From: Deltaproteobacteria bacterium
GTDB taxonomy: Bacteria; Desulfobacterota; DSM-4660; Desulfatiglandales; Desulfatiglandaceae
Assembly: GCA_019313765.1 (NCBI GenBank)
Contig: JAFDAP010000088.1
Span: forward strand, 1 to 6,833
Length of the DNA stretch: 6,833 nucleotides
Direction: 5' to 3'
Both the position numbers and the translations under genes were made by a program. Below, one piece after another: positions 5,615-6,833 of this stretch (position 1 is the stretch's first letter; the number at the start of each line of letters is the position of its first letter). The notes under the pieces are model-generated. The model did not search any database. It worked only from the letters and a program-made list of their open reading frames with translations, and was not told the DNA's origin.

Positions 5615-6514
5615 ATGATAGTCCAGATTTATGAAATTCAGACCCCCCATGATGCAGAGAAGTGCATCCAATTGGGAGTGGACCATATAGGGAGCGTGCT
5701 TTTGTCACAGGATGAGTGGTGCGTTCAGGAGCTTAAGGAGGTATTCCTTGCAACACAGGGCACGGACGCCAAGCACAGCCTGATCCCCCTTTTCAGGGAT
5801 ATGGACACCCTTTGTCGGACCCTGGACTACTATCAGCCCCACTTTGTCCATTTTTGTGACAGCCTCACGGACGATAACGGCAATGAAACGGAACTGGAGG
5901 AATTCATCAGGTTGCAATCGAGCCTGAAACAGAAATTCCCCGGTGTCCGTATCATTCGTTCCATTCCCATACCCCGGAATGGTACATCCCCTCATTTTCC
6001 CACACTCAAAATTGCCCGAGAGCTTGAGCCGGTCAGCGATATTTTCCTGACGGATACATGGCTCGGCAAAGAGCCCGTGAAAGGCTATATCGGCATCACC
6101 GGCAAGACAGCGGACTGGGAAATGGCACGGGAACTTGTCATTCAGAGTAACATCCTGGTTATTTTAGCAGGAGGCCTTTCCGCCGAAAATGTGTACAACG
6201 CCCTTATGAAGGTTTCACCTGCCGGTGCTGATAGCTGCACGCGTACCAACAGGGTGGATCAGGAAGGAAAGCCCATACGGTTTGAGAAGGATTTCAGCAA
6301 GGTGGAGGAATTCGTAAAAGAAACACAAAGGGCTGAGAAAGCGATTCACATTAAGAAAGAAGGCCTAATAGTTGAGTTGAACGAGTTGAAAGAAGAACTC
6401 AAGGAAAGAGAGGCATCCCTTCCCGCTCATTCTGTAAGGCCCCATCAGCTTATTGCCATCGAGGATCTTGAAGAGGCAATTGAGGCCAAAGAAATGGAGA
6501 TCAAAAGTATGTAA
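5615..6514 (+). CDS. TrpF-like (phosphoribosylanthranilate isomerase-fold) protein with coiled-coil tail
   Basis: A 299-residue protein whose first ~235 residues follow the TrpF barrel: MIVQIYEIQTPHDAEKCIQL at the N-terminus, VDHIGSVLL (22-30), VRIIRSIPI (111-119), IFLTDTW (143-149), GITGKTADW (160-168, like the GGTG-FDW loop of TrpF), ILAGGLSAENV (183-193) and GADS (204-207). D147 sits at the general-acid Asp of TrpF. The catalytic Cys of the KICGI motif is Tyr6, and the SSG phosphate loop after GxD is changed to CTRT (208-211). It is therefore unlikely to be an ordinary tryptophan-pathway isomerase. Residues ~236-299 form a charged helical extension absent from TrpF: helix, LPAHSVRPHQ turn (269-278), helix. 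No trp genes are nearby. It probably shares a transcript with greA and the hydrolase; its function is unknown. Confidence 0.7.
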   Translation: MIVQIYEIQTPHDAEKCIQLGVDHIGSVLLSQDEWCVQELKEVFLATQGTDAKHSLIPLFRDMDTLCRTLDYYQPHFVHFCDSLTDDNGNETELEEFIRLQSSLKQKFPGVRIIRSIPIPRNGTSPHFPTLKIARELEPVSDIFLTDTWLGKEPVKGYIGITGKTADWEMARELVIQSNILVILAGGLSAENVYNALMKVSPAGADSCTRTNRVDQEGKPIRFEKDFSKVEEFVKETQRAEKAIHIKKEGLIVELNELKEELKEREASLPAHSVRPHQLIAIEDLEEAIEAKEMEIKSM

Positions 6515-6523
6515 ATTTTTACC

Positions 6524-6564
6524 AAAAAGTGGAATAAAATTGCCCACATTTTAGTATTTTTTTT
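6524..6564 (+). terminator. Weak candidate rho-independent terminator
   Basis: AAAAAGTGG (6524-6532) can pair with CCAC-a-TTTT (6544-6552) through a short stem with one bulge. A run of eight T follows at 6557-6564, ten bases after the last stop codon of the greA cluster. The stem has few GC pairs, so the call rests on position and the T-run. Confidence 0.35.
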
Positions 6565-6632
6565 CACAGTTTTTTCCCTTCTTTTTTCATCAAGCCATCT
6601 AACCATTCGAAACTTATCGACAAATGCTCACT

Positions 6633-6665
6633 ATCATAAATTTGGTATGATTCTTTCATATGAAA
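6633..6665. promoter_or_regulatory. Two adjacent inverted repeats upstream of the last gene
   Basis: ATCATA-N7-TATGAT (6633-6638 with 6646-6651) is followed at once by a perfect 12-bp palindrome, TTTCATATGAAA (6654-6665). They lie 58-90 bases before the start codon at 6723, where an operator or upstream activator site would sit. I cannot place a convincing promoter relative to them. The rest of 6565-6722 is AT-rich with no other signal. Confidence 0.3.
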
Positions 6666-6722
6666 TGGATATGCACGTCTTTGTTTGTGTAATTTTAGGG
6701 CAAAAAAGGAATGATAACTCTT

Positions 6723-6833
6723 ATGGAAACTCAACTTAACAATATTATTGAAGATAGAGCAGATTCAGGTCCTATAGAACTAAGGATAGACAATATTATC
6801 CAATCATTTCAGGAGATAGACAGGGTCGTTGAG
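6723..6833 (+). CDS. Unrecognised gene, 5' end only (cut by window edge)
   Basis: Open for 37 codons from ATG 6723 to the window edge. AAAGGA (6705-6710) precedes it by 12 bases, slightly long for a ribosome binding site. An in-frame ATG at 6711 lies directly against that purine run, with no spacing, and is less likely. The visible protein, METQLNNIIEDRADSG followed by PIELRIDNIIQSFQEIDRVVE, is acidic and probably helical, with no signal peptide or known motif. It is separated from the greA cluster by 208 AT-rich bases and has its own leader, so it is probably a separate transcription unit. Too little is visible to assign a function. Confidence 0.5.
   Translation, partial: METQLNNIIEDRADSGPIELRIDNIIQSFQEIDRVVE

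Noticed and set aside
1..6833. CRISPR array, tRNA, rRNA or a recombinase gene
   Set aside because: No regularly spaced direct repeats, no cloverleaf-like segment with conserved T-loop, no rRNA motif and no transposase or integrase motif were found on either strand.

Overview
This window looks like a chromosomal piece of an anaerobic, mid-GC bacterium, most likely a sulfate-reducing or syntrophic member of the Desulfobacterota (old Deltaproteobacteria). That placement is an inference. It rests on an AcsE-like methyltetrahydrofolate:corrinoid methyltransferase, a biotin synthase with the cysteine pattern of the anaerobe-type enzymes, and short intergenic inverted-repeat elements of a style I associate with those genomes. 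No rRNA, tRNA, CRISPR array, integrase or transposase gene is visible.

Layout. (1) 1-794, minus strand: an IclR-family regulator cut by the left edge just before its C-terminus. (2) 795-959: a divergent intergenic region with a candidate promoter in each direction and three separate palindromes, well placed to be operators. (3) 960-1751, plus: an AcsE/MtrH-type pterin-binding methyltransferase with all recognisable active-site residues. (4) 1821-2073: a 233-bp insertion-like element with imperfect terminal inverted repeats, flanked by a perfect 10-bp direct repeat (ACATTCTATT). (5) 2094-2891, plus: an inositol-monophosphatase-family protein that keeps DPLDG but has lost or changed other metal ligands. 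(6) 2897-3120: an inverted-repeat element between convergent genes. (7) 3177-4175, minus: bioB. (8) 4176-4622: a non-coding leader with a palindrome upstream of bioB and a second inverted-repeat element (4455-4585) that ends 37 bases before greA. (9) 4623-6514, plus: greA, a small alpha/beta hydrolase and a TrpF-like barrel protein with a coiled-coil tail, closely spaced and probably one operon. (10) 6515-6722: an AT-rich gap with a weak terminator and two palindromes. (11) 6723-6833: the start of an unrecognised gene cut by the right edge.

How they fit together. The regulator and methyltransferase form the clearest functional unit: a divergent regulator-target pair controlling one-carbon (methyl-pterin) chemistry. 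No corrinoid protein or other Wood-Ljungdahl gene is nearby, so the methyl acceptor must be encoded elsewhere. The greA-hydrolase-TrpF-like trio looks co-transcribed, but the biochemical link is unknown. Two proteins (the IMPase-like and the TrpF-like) keep a recognisable enzyme fold while losing key catalytic residues, so their family names should not be read as functions. I do not see a complete new defence or mobile system. The points most worth following are the degenerate enzymes, the atypical biotin synthase, the palindrome-rich regulatory region and the short mobile-like repeats.
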